Positions 43,501 through 44,874 of a stretch of DNA of 44,874 nucleotides are shown here, one piece after another. The notes below the pieces were generated by a model that was not told the DNA's origin, did no database searches, and was given only the letters and a program-made list of their open reading frames with translations. Position numbers and translations under genes: made by a program. Within the stretch, counting starts at the first letter, position 1, and each line of letters starts with the position of its first letter. Origin of the DNA: an uncultured Lachnospiraceae bacterium (GTDB taxonomy: Bacteria; Bacillota; Clostridia; Lachnospirales; Lachnospiraceae); NCBI GenBank assembly GCA_910588865.1, contig CAJUSJ010000029.1:1-44874 (forward strand), given 5' to 3'.

Positions 43501-44874
43501 GAAGATTTACCTCTTTTCCAGGGTCTAATGTTGGTATTTCCCAAAGAATTGTCTTATTGTCACTTTGGAGTTCTCCTCCCTCATTAATGGAGCCCTGTAC
43601 AAGTGTCAGCCTGTTTCCGCCATTATTATCATACGGAATTTCATCCTCTACCGTTAAACCATTAACCGGCACTTTACTGTTATTTTTCACTGTAAGCCGA
43701 TAGGCGATTATATCTCCCTTTTTTACAGTCAGAATATCAGTAGTAAAATCCTCATTGCCTGTGTCAGTGACTTTTGCCTGTGATTTTTCAATGGATACTT
43801 CCGCGGTATTCGTAAATACTACCTCAACTCTGGTAGGGTCATCTCCTATGGAACCCTTAATGGTGTTATTGTCAGAAGGAACTCTGCTTCCATTAACTTC
43901 AACTTTATTTAGAGGGAAATGATCATCTGATTCTTCTGTGATAGTATACTTTGTACCCACCGGCAAGTTGTAAAGCATGATCTTCTCTTTGGATTCTAAT
44001 TCGAAAACGTATTTTCCTTCAGCGTTTTCCAAATCCTCCTGTTTCTCCATGGGAGCATCTGGCCTGTCATTATCATCAGATAAATATTTCATCCAGGACA
44101 CCTTCTGGACAGGGTTATCATTACTATCTGTTAAGGTAACATTAAACTTAAAATGATGCTGTCCTACAGGAATGTTTTCACCTGTCATCTGCTTTTTGAG
44201 AGTCAGAACTCCTGGGTTAAGAGCATTGACATATGTGACATAATTTATCTTGGGCAACTCAATATTGGATTCGTCATCTACTCTGCCGCTGACTTTCCGA
44301 CCTTCTAATCTGACATTGTTGTCAATTCCTTCTTCAATAGTGCCAGTATAAAACGCGGTAGAAGTGTATTCCCTTTTCTCCTCAGTCTTCTCGTTTCTAA
44401 TTTCCTCAAGTTCCTCTACGGTATAAGTCATACCTGCGGGGAGATTGTCTATAATGATATATTCTCCATCCTTAAGATAAAATTCCGCTTTTGTGAACAT
44501 ATACTCAGGAGTTGTTTTTATAGGAGTATCCTCTTCACCATCTACTTTTTTGTAGCGTGTATAAGGATATCTGTTCACAAATTCTGTTCCATTCTCATTG
44601 TACAAGTGAAGCACAAACACAAATTCATCATCTTCCCCAAGCTTATCAACCGCTGAATCAACAGACTCGACCTTCTTCTCAATCTTCAGCTGATTTTTAT
44701 GGCTTGGCGGTGCGGTTACCAAAGACTCAAATGGCAAAGAGAATCTCATATAACAAGTAGAGCCTGACGCGCCGCGTTCAGTATAATAAAAAGTCAGACG
44801 GTAGCTCTGTGAGCTGTTGGGATTTCCATTTGCGTCAAAATATTCAATAGGTTCGATATAATCCCATAAATCCA
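37571..44874 (-). CDS. Giant LPXTG cell-wall-anchored DUF11-repeat surface protein (5' partial)
   Basis: The frame is open to the window edge, so over 2430 residues are visible and the N-terminus is missing; codons 44750-44874 read in frame (LTFYYTERGASGSTCYMRF), and no true start is seen. From there: two pilin-like DUF7601/FctA-type domains (to about 43800), twelve DUF11 modules in six A/B pairs (about 43800-38640), a Spy0128-like isopeptide domain (about 38630-38020; FTFRIQG, PGTYTYKITEVKE), a Pro-rich wall-spanning linker (about 38010-37740), and the sorting signal LPKTG, a short hydrophobic stretch and a basic tail. It should be cut and linked to peptidoglycan by sortase A; no sortase is in the window. 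Likely an adhesin or stalk. Confidence 0.93.
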   Translation of the reverse strand, partial: DLWDYIEPIEYFDANGNPNSSQSYRLTFYYTERGASGSTCYMRFSLPFESLVTAPPSHKNQLKIEKKVESVDSAVDKLGEDDEFVFVLHLYNENGTEFVNRYPYTRYKKVDGEEDTPIKTTPEYMFTKAEFYLKDGEYIIIDNLPAGMTYTVEELEEIRNEKTEEKREYTSTAFYTGTIEEGIDNNVRLEGRKVSGRVDDESNIELPKINYVTYVNALNPGVLTLKKQMTGENIPVGQHHFKFNVTLTDSNDNPVQKVSWMKYLSDDNDRPDAPMEKQEDLENAEGKYVFELESKEKIMLYNLPVGTKYTITEESDDHFPLNKVEVNGSRVPSDNNTIKGSIGDDPTRVEVVFTNTAEVSIEKSQAKVTDTGNEDFTTDILTVKKGDIIAYRLTVKNNSKVPVNGLTVEDEIPYDNNGGNRLTLVQGSINEGGELQSDNKTILWEIPTLDPGKEVNLQFKVEVTEIGESQSWKNIAVLKEPGEPDEPSNPVYIVPKLEIKKDQSRNGGGRTTDTLGVNPGDEVTYYITVTNNSKGDAKDVTVTDEIPLSDKPEGDEKYRLENPVSIKGRILGTDKVFGGEREGDIIKWDLFDLAAGQTAELEFTVTVPDNGYHWKNIGYVSYTPDVKPDPNDPDAPKPEPTPPEPTNEVEIEKGIVIQKAQRLNDEDNFETNSLIVKEGSVITYQITVKNDRDTIVRDLVIEDEIPLDDTGSNRLTLVENSITAGGVLEGTVIKWKIPELAPQKEQKLEFKVKVEKIGESQSWKNIAILKEPDKPDKPSNPVYEVPNLEIRKDQSRNGENRTTDTLTVKAGDKVTYYITVSNNSKGDTKDVTVTDEIPLNILPETDRNHRLGPVEEGSIRGVVHETGQAFEGSQDGNVIKWDKFDLKAGQTATLRFTVSVPQGGYHWKNVGYVSYTPDIKPDPDDPNPQKPEPTKPEPTNEVEIEKPEISIRKTQYVGDDSNGETEKLLNVKPGDVITYCLTVNNGSDKDATDVIVTDRIPEGLTLVDGSISDGGTVGSDNVITWKLGTLKAHESKKVRFKTVVPQVDKAAKWTNIAYVTSGDPDPDPEEDPKIPSNPVEAIPGIKIEKTQQVNGEGEPTKDLLHVKKDDKVTYYLTITNTSDATAFDVEVKDRVPEDNAGNLLELIEDSVKGGSNHDVNGRDITWKLGDLKAGESQTVEFTVIVPAGGTYWINGASTSFVPPDPESPEKPGPEEDRTPDIPSNEVEIEKADVRIRKTQYVGNNGDEATDKLLSVKPGDVITYCLTVTNGSDKNATDVIVTDQIPEGLTLVNGSISDGGTVGSDDVITWKLGTLGGGESKTVQFKATVPQVDEAAIWRNIAYVTSGNPDPDPEEDPKTPSNPVEAVPGITIEKTQQRNGEGEPTKELLHVKKDDRVTYYLTITNTSETTAFDVDVKDTVPKDNAGNELILVEDSIRGGESHDLNGREIIWHLGDLASGASQVVEFTVIVPTEGSRWINGASTSYIPPDPEDPDKPGPEEDRTPDIPSNEVEIEKSEIRIRKTQYVGDNGDQATEGLLSVKPGDVITYRLTVTNESDGEATDVIVTDQIPEGLTLVNGSISDGGTVGSDDIITWKLGTLGGGESKTVQFKATVPQVDEAAIWRNIAYVTSGNPDPDPEEDPKTPSNPVEAVPGITIEKTQQRNGEGEPTKELLHVKKDDRVTYYLTITNTSETTAFDVDVKDTVPKDNAGNELILVEDSIRGGESHDLNGREIIWHLGDLASGASQVVEFTVIVPTEGSRWINGASTSYIPPDPEDPDKPGPEEDRTPDIPSNEVEIEKSEIRIRKTQYVGDNGDQATEGLLSVKPGDVITYRLTVTNESDGEATDVIVTDQIPEGLTLVNGSISDGGTVGSDDVITWKLGTLGGGESKTVQFKATVPQVDEAAIWRNIAYVTSGNPDPDPEEDPKTPSNPVEAVPGISIEKTQQVNGRGEPTKETLHVQKGDEVTYYLTVSNTSDAKAFDVIVTDEIPEDSAGNRLELIEDSIEGGESHAVSGRVITWNVGDLDVGESQTLSFTVRVPSDGSRWRNMATTSYVPGDPDDPEKPGPEGDRTPDIPSNEVEIEAGTTRIQLRARKVLNGADLVNGQFTFRIQGIQAEILEETDSETQSPETTQKPGEAGDTGENGGTTDATPSNAEREDGETGSSRGIVSGLIRPGGKTITSQVMLQAQTLTKVEGLRAGNHDVPMPSENTATNNEDGEIVFGEIEYSRPGTYTYKITEVKETRRGYTFDTTEYTVEVVVTRDDMTGELMARVNIVKPEGAEEILFTNRYRRPSSGGGKPSGGGGSNPQPGPGTDPSPDPTPENPDTPTPENPENPQPTPDTPALPDPNDPNSPPTVTIEENGVPRTYVKVWDPVNEEFIYIPEEDVPLFGLLPKTGEEERRRRLGVILVMSLAGIGTLMTMEEWRRRKREREIK
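39071..39922. repeat. 852-bp tandem repeat in surface protein gene, copy 1
   Basis: This block matches the next 852 bases almost perfectly; by eye about six substitutions, all in the first 300 bases, and no gaps. The length is 284 codons, so the reading frame is kept. It covers one DUF11 A/B pair, with the unit border placed at GACAGCCTCTACCGGG. Confidence 0.92.
39923..40774. repeat. 852-bp tandem repeat in surface protein gene, copy 2
   Basis: Second copy, directly adjacent. From 40252 to 40774 it appears identical to copy 1. Its border GACAGCC recurs again at 40775, where a third, partial copy begins. Confidence 0.92.
40775..41035. repeat. 852-bp tandem repeat, partial third copy
   Basis: The first approximately 260 bases of the unit occur a third time, nearly identical, and then similarity drops sharply at about 41040 (ATCACGTCGGTAGCG) to the ordinary level of divergent DUF11 modules. 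Confidence 0.85.

Overview
The window looks like chromosomal DNA of a low-GC-phylum Gram-positive anaerobe, most likely a gut Lachnospiraceae (Clostridium cluster XIVa). Evidence: strong AGGAGG-type ribosome binding sites, clean TTGACA/TATAAT promoters, a clade-II fused PurL, a DUF4364 protein, a DUF1540 cysteine-rich protein, CdaA/CdaR, and a giant LPXTG surface protein with DUF11 repeats. Species cannot be fixed from sequence alone.

Layout. 1-136: two identical tandem tRNA-Val(CAC) genes, the first cut by the window edge. 186-1047 (+): a DUF4364 regulator and a small membrane protein. 1122-11111 (-): ten closely spaced genes behind one good promoter at 11183-11211: two unknown membrane proteins, diadenylate cyclase CdaA and its YbbR partner CdaR, HPr and Enzyme I of the PTS, a Wzy-like polymerase, HisC, a YtvI-like permease and a GH25 lysozyme-like protein. 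11283-14572 (-): a MacAB/YknXYZ-type efflux operon whose promoter carries an 18-bp perfect palindrome. 14788-18635 (-): cupin, serine acetyltransferase, lipoprotein, unknown protein, DUF1540 protein, second lipoprotein. 18778-18984: a tandem pair of structured 100-bp repeats, followed by pepC on the + strand (19062-20396). 20519-22961 (-): RpiR-type regulator and GH4 phospho-glycosidase. 23042-34218 (-): a long run of ten genes: circularly permuted ATP-grasp, alpha-E protein, transglutaminase-like protein, two AstE/AspA-like metallohydrolase paralogues, a sigma-like protein without region 4, a histidine phosphatase, a HipB/HipA pair and PurL. 34486-36867 (-): an XPD/DinG-type helicase fused to an N-terminal nuclease-like domain. 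36932-37394 (-): decayed remnant of an AAA-ATPase-like gene. 37571-44874 (-): a huge cell-wall-anchored protein (12 DUF11 modules, pilin-type isopeptide domain, LPKTG signal) whose 5' end lies beyond the window.

Most interesting regions. (i) The ATP-grasp/alpha-E/transglutaminase/AstE operon has the logic of a peptide or amide ligation and trimming system; one of its two AstE paralogues has lost both zinc histidines, which suggests an active/inactive pair, and a sigma-like protein lacking region 4 follows it. (ii) The paired 100-bp intergenic repeats show compensatory changes in one hairpin. (iii) The giant surface gene contains a nearly identical 852-bp tandem duplication plus part of a third copy, a likely site of length variation.
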